DNA of 64,000 nucleotides from Melieria omissa (Eukaryota; Arthropoda; Insecta; Diptera; Ulidiidae), in contig OZ020268.1 of assembly GCA_963971225.1 (NCBI GenBank), positions 40,803,348 to 40,867,347 of the forward strand, given 5' to 3'. Made by a program: the position numbers and the translations under genes. The notes under the pieces were generated by a model. It saw only the letters and a list, made by a program, of their open reading frames with translations, was not told where the DNA came from and ran no database searches. The first letter of the stretch is position 1. Every line of letters begins with the position of its first letter. Below are positions 24,079-35,990 of this stretch, piece by piece.

Positions 24079-26360
24079 GTAGGTGAGAGGGGAACTTGAG
24101 GGTGAGGTGCTAAATGGGAACCCAGAGGCTAAGGAGGCTTATTTAATTGTATCACAGAAGCTGAGCTTACAAAAAACTGTGAGTCCATGAAGGACGCACA
24201 ATAGATCTTTTAGATGTATTGTGTACTTTCTACAGTGTACTTTTTCCATTAATAAAAATAAAGTCTGAGTTTAAAATATTAATTAGATATAACAGTGCAC
24301 CTCTATGGCCTAAGTGAGGGCATAACCATTCTTATCTGCCCATCTATCTACCTACTTACTAGAAATCTTGAATGCTTGAATAGTATGCATTTTGTTCTTC
24401 TATTAAAGAGATGAACAGCCTAAGACCCATCAGAGTGCGACTCTTACCTCACCAAAATCTCTCATGCTCAATTTAACCTTGAACATTTCTTGAGAAGGGG
24501 GGTTGTTCGAGACTCTGCCGCACGTTGGTTTGCCAGAGTATTAGCTGTTTTTATTCGTTGGTTCGGCTATTTCGTGTACATGATGGTACAGGATTATTCC
24601 GGATTATGGTGACAGCTTGAGCTTGGAAGTAACGCCAAACTACACATATCTCGGGTGGAAAAAGAAAGCCATTGAGACTCCCCTGGGAAACGGACGATGC
24701 CATTGATGTGCACAGTTGACAGATTGACTGAAATAATAGGAGAGGAGAAGGTGGCAAATTATTGCCCAGGCCGTAGCAGAATTATGGTAAACAAAGTTCA
24801 GAAAGCAAACAGTGCTCAGACACAAAACCCAGCTTGAGTTCGTGGGATGTTAACTGTATTCTTGCAGTGTAGGTTATCCTACAAAACAACAGCACTCAGA
24901 CGTTTCAATGGCACAATTCCGCACACCACAATGACAGCAACTTTTTTCGCCCCGCTTCAATTCGCACGCTGTGAGTGTGGATTTTTGCATTTGCCGCATC
25001 TAAGTACTCAATTACTGTTCCCAACACATTAACAACGCACCCTGTATTTGCATCAGGCAGCGGCTTCTAATGTAAAGAGACTGCAGCTTCTTGACACATA
25101 ATCCCTCTGTACTTACATACATAAGTGCTGCGAAAGCAATAAAGCACTCGTGTTGTTTGATATTTTCTATTTCGATTTCTCTTGCCTTTCTTTTCTCCTT
25201 TTTTGCTATTTTTACTCTACGTTCCCTCGACTGGTGGCTGGTTGCTGCTTTTTCGCTTGTCATCGTCTGTCAACTTTGGATACCCAATAGTGGGATAATT
25301 TATGCGAAGCAGAATAGCGGCAAAAAATAGCTCAAAAGCAATGGGATTCTCGAAGTCACCATTGAATATCAGCAGCAGCTGCTGACTGATTTATGTACAC
25401 ACAACTACACTTTATGCTATTCCCCAATACTTTTCCTCTATAATACTTTTCTGTGGATGCCCCAATGTTTGCAGTTCGGTGTTTGTCTTCAGTTCAAGTT
25501 GTTTAGGAGCGCTGTGCTGCTGCCAGGACGAATGTGAGAAGTTCGCCTAATCAGAATTAATGTCTATGGTCATCTGTCACACTTACACAACTGCCAGCGC
25601 AACAATGCTCTCGAGGATTAATGGCTAATTAAACGTGGCGCCTAGATTTACAGCAACAACAAAACATTTAGCATTGAGTTCGTTTACCTTTTAATTTTTT
25701 AATTTTTAAATTTGTCATTTTTTTTGCAACATTTACCGTGTCCCATGTTAGATGGTTTCATAAAATTGATTGACGTAATTTTAATTTTACATGTAACCAA
25801 ATTGTTCATCATAAAAGTTTGTATAAAAGCATAAAAAGTAGCCCAAAAGTATGCATCAAAATATTGCAAATATTCTCTACTAGTCTTCGGCAACGCTGCC
25901 TGACAGTAACATATTGTTTGTGGCATACTTTTGGGCTTTGGACTTTTAATTGTTGTGCCCAAAAGCATTCAGTTGCGATGTTTTCGGTGCTTTTTGAATG
26001 ACGGCCGACAAGCGGCAGCCGCTTGAAAAATTTCCCAAAAAACCTGAAATGCCACTTTCGACAACAGCCGTTGGCCACTTTGCCGTCGATGGTCGCATGT
26101 TTTTTGCGCACCGAACCGCGTTCAGCTGCCCTGCTCCGCTCTGCTTTGCTTTGCTCTGCTCGGCATGCGAACGCGACAGCGCACAGTGGGCAATTGATGC
26201 ACAAAATGGCAATTAATTCAAAAAGTGAAATGTGAAATCTTAGTAGTATTTGGTATCTGGGAATAGTAGATAAAATTATGAATCACTGGATGAAAAAATA
26301 AACGATGTTTATTGAACTGTATTGTCACAGCACGCATTGAAATAATTATAATATTATATA

Positions 26361-26573
26361 CAGTGGAGTCTGGATATAGTGAACTAATTATTGCAAGGCC
26401 TGTTTGTTCAAAAACTCGTTTATTTGCTCAAACTACACCTTTTTGTTTTTTTGCCTGAAAATTTGTTTTTATATTTAGAGGCTCGATGTCAAAATTTGGA
26501 TGTTCACTATATCGAGGTGTTCACTATATAGGGGGTTCACTATATAGGGGTTCACTATACCCAGACACAACTG
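26361..26573. mobile_element. 213-bp pogo-like MITE
   Basis: The left end CAGTGGAGTCTGGATATAGT and the inverted right end CAGTTGTGTCTGGGTATAGT match at 17 of 20 bases, and both continue GAAC. TA lies at each edge (26359-26360 and 26574-26575). CAGT-starting ends with TA targets fit pogo/Tigger-type elements. The right half holds four consecutive gttcactata motifs (26503-26560), a reiteration of the terminal repeat. It is non-coding. Confidence 0.8.
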
Positions 26574-26595
26574 TATTATATATTTTTCAATACTA

Positions 26596-27343
26596 TCAGG
26601 TGTACAACTTCGCTTCCGCCGTTTTTTTCCAAAATTAAAAGCTTTATTGCGAAAAAGTGCTTACAGATTATTCAAAGTATTGTCCGTCGCTAGCGACAAC
26701 TTTCTCCCATCTTTCCGGCAATTTTCGGACCCCGGCTCGAAAAAAGGAGTCCTCTTTTGACGCTATCCATGAAGCAATCCATTTTTCCAATTCTTCGAAG
26801 GATTGAAAATGTTGATCTGCCAGGCCGTGTGCCATCGAACGGAATAGGTGGAAGTCAGAAGGGGCGACATCTGGGGAATACGGCGGGTGGGGCAAGACTT
26901 CCCATTTCAGCGTTTCCATGTACTTTTTGACCACTTTTGCGACGTGAGGCCGAGCATTGTCGTGTTGGAGAACACCACCATGTTTGTCTTCGACATCGAA
27001 ATCACCATTTTTAAAACGTTGAAACCACTCCCGACACGTTCTTTCACTCAGAGCAGCATCACCGTAAGTTTCTGAGAGCATTCGATGCGCTTCAGCTGCA
27101 TTTTTTTTCGAATTGTAACAGAAAAGTAAAACTTCCCGCAAATGGCGAGAATTGGGCACATAAACGGACATTTTCGAGCGTGAATAATACGAAAACAAGA
27201 ACAACTGTCACTGAAACGACGATGACAATTCGTTAGGCACTGTCCACACTCACTTTAAAGGCATTACCATCTATGTATTTCAACCAGCCTCAGCCGGTAC
27301 AGCCACCTATCGGAAAACGGCGGAAGCAAAGTTGTACACCTGA
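26596..27343 (-). mobile_element. Internally deleted mariner element, copy 1 (748 bp)
   Basis: The terminal repeats TCAGGTGTACAACTTCGCTT (left) and the complement of TCAGGTGTACAACTTTGCTT (right) are flanked by TA. The element encodes a shortened mariner transposase on the - strand. A second copy of the same family, in the opposite orientation, lies at 37603-38351. The direct flanks atatatttttcaatac (left) and atatattttttcaatact (right) are also similar, beyond the expected TA. Confidence 0.88.
26668..27171 (-). pseudogene. Mariner transposase with in-frame internal deletion
   Basis: The 167-codon frame starts MSVYVPNSRHLREVLLFCYN, the family's N-terminal helix-turn-helix. It passes CREWFQRFKNGDFDVEDKHG and then joins directly to QHDNARPHVAKVVKKY, HPPYSPDVAPSDFHLF and the C-terminal LPERWEKVVASDGQYFE. 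A complete transposase of this family is about 345 residues. The missing half includes the first catalytic Asp (in the TGDEKW-type motif). The second (HDNARPH) and third (DVAPSD) are present. The frame has stayed open through the junction, but the protein cannot catalyse cutting. I chose the internal Met because family proteins begin there. Confidence 0.85.
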
Positions 27344-27364
27344 TATATATTTTTTCAATACTCT

Positions 27365-27500
27365 GTTGTGGTTTGTGCGATTTTTTTATATAATTCTCGT
27401 AAAACTTAATTTTTTTATTTTATTGTTTTTTAATTTTAATTTTAATTTTTTTTTTTAATTTTTATTTTTTTTATTTTTTTATTTTTTTTTAATCGAATAA
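27365..27500. repeat. T-rich low-complexity tract
   Basis: The run is almost entirely T with scattered A (tttaattttaattttaattt type). It is simple low-complexity sequence beside the mariner. Confidence 0.6.
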
Positions 27501-29195
27501 AACCAACAACAATTTTTTTTTCAAATTTGTCTTATATATATTTCATCTACCTAAAAAGAATACTCAACATTCATTTCCTTACCTCACATGAATTGATCGC
27601 CATTTTCAATGGTCAATAGACCACTGTGCGGCGTATAAAGTTTAAAATTTCATGAGTCCACGAAGCGTGCAACTTGTTTTGCGCGCATCGCATGAATTTT
27701 TAATATCGCCCAAAACAAAAACAGCAAAATTTATTAAAAAAAACAACGAAATTTGTGCATAATTTGAATTTCTGTTTCGTTTTGCATTTCTCTGCCTCGC
27801 CGAAACGAAAAAATTTGAAGAACAAAACACATGAAAAGCATTAAATATGCCGCGAGCATTTATCTGTTTGGGCTTTGTGTCCACTTCCCCATTTGAAGCA
27901 TGAAATAATGTTAATAAAAAATTAAATAAACAACAGGCAAATGTGCAACGACAACTACTCACACATACTTAAATAGACATAAGTATGCATAGTACAGTGA
28001 AAGATGGCAACAACAACAACAACACAATGAATACGACATGAAGCCAACGAAACAAAGTATTTTCTCAAGCAGCACAAAATATTCTCTTTGGGTTCATTTT
28101 TATTTTTTTCAACTAAATAAACACTTAGCAAAAGATAAGAAGAACGGGAGTTAGTAGGGAAAGACCACGTGGGGGGGGGGGGTGAGACATGACTTGCTTT
28201 TTTGTAAATGCTAGCAACAGTCTCGTTGTGATGTTTGCACTTTCTTAGCAACACTGTTGGTGTTTATTTATTTGCACCTGGTGGACCATAAAGTGCGCCC
28301 AACGGCCGAAGCTGTTGAGCCGGCCAGCAGCAGTTGCAGCCTTGAGTAGTTTATCCCGTCGGTGGCAGGAATTTTGAACGGTTTCGCCTCAATCGAATAT
28401 TAAAGGACTTTTCCGTTGTGAATTACATGAAAACTGAATTGAATATAAAATTTCTTCGCCCCTGGTTTCAAATAAATTTAGGTTTTTAATAAAATTTAAA
28501 AGAGTTTTTATTAGAATTTTTGGGCTGGTATATTGAAACTTACAACTAGATTCACTCCAGCCTACTACTATTTCTACTACTATACTACTATTTCTATCTA
28601 CTACTATTATTTTTCTATTTTTTTTTTTACAGCAACAAATTCATCTTTTTGAGCCACTAATTCTTACAAGAAGTAATGCATTGAGAAATAATGAGACTCG
28701 CAGTATTAAATAAAATTTGGTAGAAATAATACCTGGACCAGCACTGAGGAATAGAATAGAATTAGGTGTTTGACTAAACCCCCGTGAGTTAGTAAACTTG
28801 ATTAGGTCAGTGGGTCTAGGGAATGTTTTCTAACAATTTGTAGATAGCACAATATATCATGGTTGGTCAGTACAATTAACCCCATTTAATCTATTCGAAT
28901 GTAATGCTTAGAGGATACTGAAACTACTGCAAACATAGAGTACTAGTGGCTGTCAAGTGCCCTTGATAATTCTTGGCAATGGTAATGGAAAGAATATTCA
29001 AAGGAATCTACTCGAGATTACGTGGTCAACCTTCGAAGAGGTATCACTCAGCTAAAATTTATTATACCAAAATTATCCTAAAAATTAGTCGCAAATGGTA
29101 ACGAGAGGAGCATTTTATGTTTTCGACAAATTGTTTCTTAACACAACAAAACATAACTTTGGTTCAAATGGATCAATCGTGACTAGTATGTCGAT

Positions 29196-30436
29196 ATGGA
29201 TGAGACAGTATAAAATGTTGGAGATGAGATAAAAATTAAATGTGAAAGAAATCAGCATGAGATGGGGTAGAGAGTAGGCCGGGATTAGGTTAAAATGAGA
29301 TCAGTATGAGATGATGCGATCAGGATGAGTTGAATATGAAATGAAGGTGAGATAAGGATGAATGTGGGATAAAGATACAATGATATGTCATTGAGACGAG
29401 AATGAGAATTAGATGAGAACAAATATAGAGAATCAGATGATAATGAGATGAGTTGAAAATTAGGTGAAAATTAGATGATAATGAGATGAGACTGAGATAA
29501 GAATGCGATGAAAATGAGGTGAGATGAGATGAGAATGAGATAATAATTAAATGAGGATGAGAATTAAAAGAGAATCAAATGAGAATGTGATGATAACAAG
29601 GTGAGAATGAGATGGGATGAGAAGTAGATGAAATGAGAATGAGATGAGATGAAATGAGATAAGATTAGAATGAAAAAGAGATGAGAATGGGAATGAGCGG
29701 AAAATGAGATGAAAATGAGATGAGAATGAGATGGAATGAGAATAAGATGAAATGAGATGAGTTGAGATAAGATGAACTGAGATGACATGAGATGAGATAA
29801 GTTGAGATAAGATGAGAGAGAATGAGATGAAAATGAGTTGAGATGAGAATTAAATGAGAATGAGATGAGACTGAGATGACAATTAAATGAGAATAAGATG
29901 AGACTGAGATGAGAATAAGATGAGAATGTAATGATAACAAGGTAAGAATGAGATGGCATAAGAATACGATGAAATGACATGAGATGAGGATGAGAATGAG
30001 ATGAGATGAGAATGAGAATGAAAAAGAGATGAGAATGAGATGAGAATGAGATGAGAATGAGATGAGAATGAGATGAGAATGAGATGAGAATGAGATGAGA
30101 ATGAGATGAGAATGAGATAAGAATGAGATGAGAATGAGATGAGAATGAGATGAGAATGAGGTGGGAATGAGATGAGAATGAGATGAGAATGAGATGAGAA
30201 TGAGATGAGAATGAGATGAGAATGAGATGAGAATGAGAATGAGATGAGAATGAGAATGAGATGAGAATGAGATGAGAATGAGATGAGAATGAGATGATAA
30301 TGAGAATGAGATGAGAATGAGATGAGAATGAGATGAGAATGAGATACAAAAATGTGCAAGAAATAAGAATGAGTTGAAGGTTTGATGACAACGCAGATGC
30401 GATGAACTTCAATGAGATGAGGATGAAATGAGATAC
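29196..30436 (+). repeat. GAGATGAGAAT minisatellite, about 1.2 kb
   Basis: The core (about 30001-30345) is an almost perfect 11-bp tandem repeat of gagatgagaat, with occasional gagaat half units. Toward 29196 the array grades into looser gatgagat, gaatgagat and gatgagaat mixtures. The long - strand open frames across it, rich in Ser, His, Leu and Ile, arise because the repeat lacks stop codons on that strand. Confidence 0.95.
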
Positions 30437-30660
30437 AGTGGCTAAAAGTAAAAATGGAACAAACCGCTTTAGAAGATAAAGATCAAAAATATCTATTCCT
30501 AGGTTTGACTTTCTGCGTCTCTGTTTTTATATAGAAAATCCAATTCATAAGAAATCTTATTTCAACAAAAGCAGAATGATATGTTCTTTTTTATTTCGTA
30601 AAATAATCAACGTATAAGTTATACGTGGAAATGGGTCAAAAAGGTACAATTGAAATAAGA

Positions 30661-31012
30661 ATAATAATAATAATTGATTGGCATGACAGCCCGCTTACGC
30701 GAGACTAAGGCCTAGCTTCCCGCAACCACCCGCGTTGTGCATGTGAATTTTGTACGCGGGTGGAAGGGACCTACAGTTTTATACCGGTTCCGAACGGCAG
30801 GTTGGGAGCTTTTTCATAGGAAACTTTTTACTCTCAGAGGTTTGCCATTTCCAGCTGAGAGAGCAGCCACCGAAAGAGAAAACGAGTTTCCCGTTATTTT
30901 TTTTTTTAGGTGTTACTACATGCAGAATTCGAACTTGCGTCGCTCTGCATGCGACTCGCTTGACCGCGCACTAACCAACTGAGCCACAGCGGCTGCTGAG
31001 CCACGGCGGCTG
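30661..31012 (-). mobile_element. tRNA-derived SINE, family 2, antisense copy with doubled 5' head
   Basis: Reading the - strand, the order is the same as at 22669-23012: tRNA-like head, aatggcaaacctctgag, ccgttcggaaccggtat, aaactgtaggtccctt, then gcgggctgtcatgccaatca and an ATT-rich tail. The first bases of the head are repeated (gagccacagcggctg at 30981-30995 and ctgagccacggcggctg at 30996-31012, + strand). A 13-bp direct repeat, aattgaaataaga, flanks the insertion (30648-30660 and 31025-31037), with 12 extra bases between the head and the right copy. Confidence 0.9.
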
Positions 31013-31039
31013 AAATACAACGAAAATTGAAATAAGACA

Positions 31040-33750
31040 AAAGCAAATTCTTATGAAAACATTACAACAACAATAGAGACAAATAATTTGGTTCATAGTG
31101 GGAAGGGTAATTTGTATAATAAGAGCTTTTATACATCATGACATTGATTTTACAAACTTGGGACCACAGGATGTCTGTTTGTTTTTGGCCACTTTGTGCT
31201 TGTGGCCACTTTCAGTAAATAATTCCTTCCTTTCCTTGCTCCATGCTGCATGACATTCAAATCAGAAGACTACTAGTTCTCAAACCATACTCCTTTTGTT
31301 TTAAAACCAGTGTGTTGATAGAACTAAAATGTATTTTCACACCAAGTTTACGCACATTTTTCATCGAATTTGATATCAAATGTTATGAGATGTTCTTTGT
31401 TTGGTTTACACAATCATTGTGAGGGTTTACCGAATGATTGAATGTTTTTGAACGCCATGACATCACGAAATTCATACAGTGGTTTCATCATCAGGCACAA
31501 GCTTATTTATTTAAGCTTGATATTTGTTTTTGTAAAAAGAAAATAGAGTAGAGAGGCATCCCTTTGGCTTGAGCGACAAATATTGAATGCATTTAAATTA
31601 ATCAAAATACAATCCTACATTAAATTAATTAATATTAAAAAAAATTTATAATTGATAGGTTTCAGATTTAGATTTTTATTGTCTTTGCACTTTAATTGTA
31701 TTCATTTAGAAATGAGCAATTTAATTGTTGCTCTTTTCACTGTAAAGAATTTATAATTTGCATTAATGTGTAAATGTCTATTGAACATTTATGTGTGTGT
31801 GTGTGTGTATATGGGTGTGTGTCTTTAAATAAAGATTCATACGACATCAAAAACTATCATGAAATTGCTATTGTTTTCATTTCACACTAAGCACACGCAC
31901 ACACACACAGACACACATACAAAAAGCCATTCCATAGTACCCTGACACACAAACCAAGCGTAGCATATTTAAAACCACAGTAAAGTTGGTTTTTTCTTTT
32001 GCTAAAATGAAAAGAATTTCAACTATTGTGGTTATGGAAATAACAATAAAAGCAGAACAACACATAAAAGAAAATGAAATGTGTGTAACCATAGCGAAAC
32101 GAGGTTAAAAACTGCGTTCTAGTATTTTCATGCATGCGCAAGTATCTGTGTGTGTGTGCGTGTGTGGGATGAACAAGTACAATATGCATTTGTGTGTGTG
32201 GGTGAGTGAATGCGCCCTGCTGTCCATACAGCGCACTCAAGTCGATGAGCCCTCGTTTGGCTTAAGATTTCGCCTCGAGTGCTGCTATATTTATGCGCTG
32301 CCTTCGTGGGATTCTGGGCGACTGCGAGACGCGGTGCACGCTGCACTTGTCACTTGCACAGTTGAGTGCACAAAAAACATGTAAAGTCGTTTGACTGAAA
32401 CGAAAACACTTTGACACAAAAAATAAGCACGCAACATTTTGAATGAAAATTGTTTGAAAAAAATGAAAATCACAAAAAAAATCACTCATAAAGTAGAAGA
32501 AATGCGTAAAGAATTTATTAATTTGTGACGATGCATTAAATAGATTTTTTTTTATTTTTTTAAACAATAAATATTAGAAATTTTTCACTGTCAATTGAAA
32601 TAATAATTGTTTAGTGTAACTTTAAAATTGATACAACTTTCTGTAGCAATCGAATGCTTTGAAATGAATTTATATGCACTAACGCCTAAAAGTATGCAAG
32701 TAAGAATATTTGTAAATGCCTTGAAAATTGCATTTAACATGCTTTCTCACTACTTTACATACTCGAGCATGTGCGAAAAACTTTTCCCTATACCACACAT
32801 ATGCATATGTCAACAGACATACTTATATATTTGTATATGTATATGTGAGCGTACGCCACGCGACCACGCGACCACGCGACTACGTTACCAAGTGAGCCGG
32901 GTAACTTTTCACAACGCATTTATTTTAAAGTTAACGACATTTGCATATGCAAAGGCGCCTGTCATCGACGTTCTATGCCAAAGCAAACGAAAGGCCCACA
33001 AACGCGGCAACAAAAACCAAAGTGCCAAGCAAAAGTTCGCTTGCAAAGTTTGCCATGCCAAGCAAAAGACAACATTTACCATAATGCCGCCAACACACAC
33101 ACCCACATACACTCACACACACACGCACACACTCACTCAGACGCACAATGGCTGCCTGCACCTCAACTGCGATTGAATAGTGAAAATGTAGCGTGGGTAG
33201 TTTATCGTTTGGCGAACTATCGACGCACTGGACGGAGGTGTGCGATGTGGCACTGAGCTGCACACTGCCATTAGACAATGAATAGATAAGACAACTAGCA
33301 GCGTGTTGATTGCTGTCAATGCAAACGCCACAACTCAGAGGACGCCTTTAGTTTTGCAACTTCGATGGCAGAATTAACTTTTTTACTGTCTTTCACACCG
33401 GAAAATAGGCAAACTTTTGCAATAATTTTGTTCTGCTTTTGTTGTTGCACATACATAAAGTGGTTATTTGAGATAGTGACAACATATATGGAAGTTTTCT
33501 ATATTGTCAAACAATAATGATTTGCATATTCCGAATGCCCCCAAACCAGAGAAAATTGCTTTTTGAATATTGAACTTTGTCTTAATTGGTAAAATATTTG
33601 GTTAGTTTAAGACTCGAAATGAGCCATTAGCGGTTTTGCACTGAGCGGATGAAATAGTTGTGTGCATCATTGATGGCAGTTTGCAACTGATGAGACATGA
33701 GGCGTTAAAAGTTGATATATGTTCAGACAGAGTCGTTGTGTTGGCAGTAT
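31040..33750. other. Intronic non-coding stretch with CA/TG runs
   Basis: (TG)n lies near 31793-31809, (CA)n near 31893-31917, TG-rich sequence near 32146-32210 and CA-rich sequence near 33093-33140. Open frames here lack domains. No splice-linked exon was found. Confidence 0.45.
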
Positions 33751-33751
33751 T

Positions 33752-34557
33752 TGAATTGATGGATGAATGAGTTGGGGAATGGATGATTAGATTAGGGAAT
33801 GAATGAGTGGATGGATGAATGTGTGGATGAATGGATGGATGAATTAATGGATAAATAGATGAAATGATGGATAGAAAGATGGATGAATGAACTGGTGGAT
33901 GGATAGCTAGATACATAAATGGATGTATTGTGAGGAGGGATGAATGTATGTATGAATAGATAGGTGAATGGATGGATAGATGAATGAATTGGTGGATTAA
34001 TGGATGGATGAATGGATGTATTGATGGAGGATGGATTTGATGAATGGTTGAAAATATGGATGAATGAATAAACTGGGATATGCATGAATGAATGGATTGA
34101 TGGGTGGATGAACGTATGAATGTATAAATAGATAAATATATCTATAAATTGATGGTTGTTTGGATGGATGAATGGTTTAGAGGATGGATGAATGGCTGTA
34201 TCGGTGGATGGATAAATAGAAGAACATATGGATAAAGAGATGGATAAATGGATGGATGGATGAATGGATGGTTGAATGTATAGATGGGTTATTGAATAGA
34301 AATATGGAATGGTTGGATGGATGAATGGATGGATAAATAGAAGGACATATGGATAAAGAGATGGATAAATGGATGGATGGATGGATGAATGGATGGATGA
34401 ATGGATGGATGAATGGATGGATGAATGGATGGTTGTATAGATAGATGAGTTGTTGAATAGAAATATGGATAGATATATGATTTTATATATAGATGGGTTA
34501 TAAATGTATGAATGGATGGATGGGTGGTTGAACAAATAATTGGATCGATATGTGGAT
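33752..34557 (+). repeat. GGAT/GAAT minisatellite, left part
   Basis: Variants of gatggatgaatg are tandemly arranged. A longer unit (agaaggacatatggataaag then agatggataaatggatgg) recurs near 34213 and 34339, about 126 bp apart, so there is higher-order structure. The array is interrupted by the MITE at 34558-34701 and continues after it. Confidence 0.9.
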
Positions 34558-34701
34558 CAGGCGCGGATTCAGAATAATATTTTGGGGGGGGTGTCAAAAA
34601 GTAATTCTTTAATATTTGAAAAATGCCTTTCAATTTGTATGCAGTTTTATAGGCGATCCAAATATTTCAACCCCCAAAACACCCCCCTGAATCCGCCACT
34701 G
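34558..34701. mobile_element. 144-bp hAT-like MITE with 8-bp target duplication
   Basis: The left end CAGGCGCGGATTCAG and the inverted right end CAGTGGCGGATTCAG match at 13 of 15 bases. A G-run (left) and C-run (right) follow. The 8-bp direct repeat atgtggat flanks it exactly (34550-34557 and 34702-34709). CAG ends plus an 8-bp duplication are the hAT superfamily pattern. No coding capacity. Confidence 0.9.
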
Positions 34702-34709
34702 ATGTGGAT

Positions 34710-35570
34710 GGTTGGTTAGATGGATGAATGGATAATTAAACAGAAAGTAAGATAGATGGATGAATTTTTGGATAGATGAATGGTTTATAAATGTATGAAT
34801 GGTTGAACGAATAAATGGACGTATGGACAGTTGGATGAATGGATAGATGAATGGATTAGTTAATATATAGATGAATAAATGAAAAAATAGATGTATAGAT
34901 GGATGAATTTTTGATAGATGTGTGGGTTATAAATGTATGAATAGATGGATGGGTGGCTGAACGAATAATTGCATCGATATATGGAAAATTGGTTAGATGG
35001 ATGAGTGGATAATTAAATAGAAAGTAAGATAGATGGATGAATTTTCGGATAGATGAATGGTTTATAAATGTATGAATGGTTGAACGAATAAATCTATGTA
35101 CGGATAGTTGGATGAATGGATGGATGAATAAATAGATGAATGGATTGTTCAATACATAAATGAATAAATAAAAAGATAGGTGTATAGATGGATGCATTTT
35201 TGAGACATGTGTAGGTTATAAATATATGAATAGATGTATGGGTGAAACGAATAAATAGATCGATTGATGGATGGTCGATTAAATGGATGAATGGATAGTT
35301 AAAATAGGAAAATGTATGGATTTATGAATTTATGGATAAGTGGATGGAAAGATGGGTGGGTGATAAATGTATTAATGAATGGATGGGTGGTTTAATGAAT
35401 AAGTGTATGAATAGATAGATGGTTGGTTGAATGGACGACTAGATATATGGATGAATGGATTGACAGATACATGAATGGATAATTCAATAGATTGATGGTT
35501 GAATGAATGAATGGATAGATGCGTGCATTGGTTGTTAAATGAATAAATAGATTCATGGATGAATGAATGT
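34710..35570 (+). repeat. GGAT/GAAT minisatellite, right part with a higher-order repeat of about 278 bp
   Basis: A long segment starting ggttagatggatgaatgg near 34713 (with gaaagtaagatagatgg, gaatggtttataaatg and tgaatggttgaacgaata) is repeated from about 34990 with roughly 5-10% change. Beyond the second unit the array becomes irregular and ends at about 35570. Ile/His/Pro/Ser-rich open frames on the - strand are by-products of the repeat. Confidence 0.88.
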
Positions 35571-35649
35571 GAGCCGAGAAACTAATCTATGAAAAAACGC
35601 TTTGCAAGCTTAAAACTTAAATACAAGCCTCAAAGGATCACTTACGTAG

Positions 35650-35990
35650 CTACATAGGTAGGTTAGGGTAGCAGCTGAAAAGAGCACACTTAGGCCTAAT
35701 AGACCTGATGTTGTAACACAAACTAGAACGTTAAAATCCCTTCCGAATAACACATCCCCCTGGTGTCAGACGGAACCCACACAGATTCTGGCAGACTGAT
35801 AGATTGGAATGTGATTAGATCCACTAGGATGTGTCAGAAATTAACACAAAAAAAACCTAGCCAAGACCGGACAGACTTCAGATGCGCAATAACTCGTTGT
35901 AGCTACGACATTGGTTGTCCAAGGACAGCGATCCCATGTTAGGCATAAAGCAGGAGATCAGACAACTATGCGGCTGAATAAAGCCCTGCA
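35650..35990 (-). mobile_element. Probable LINE/SINE 3' end fragment
   Basis: On the - strand, 35712-35650 reads acaacatcaggtctattagg, cctaagtgtgctc and accctaacctacct, resembling the 3' ends of SINE family 1 and of the LINE at 38590-39447. The upstream part to 35990 has no recognisable protein and may be a LINE 3' region. Identity is tentative. Confidence 0.4.

Noticed and set aside
29564..30412. 282-codon Ser/His/Leu/Ile frame on the - strand
   Set aside because: It is the translation of the GATGAGAAT minisatellite, which lacks stops on that strand; no gene signals.
32607..33176. 189-codon + strand frame
   Set aside because: Ends in His/Thr runs from a CA repeat; no known domain and no exon structure.
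33792..34535. 247-codon Ile/His/Pro/Ser frame and neighbours on the - strand
   Set aside because: Translation of the GGAT/GAAT minisatellite.
33752..35570. Regularly repeated array that might suggest a CRISPR
   Set aside because: No spacer-repeat alternation; it is a simple tandem minisatellite in an insect genome.
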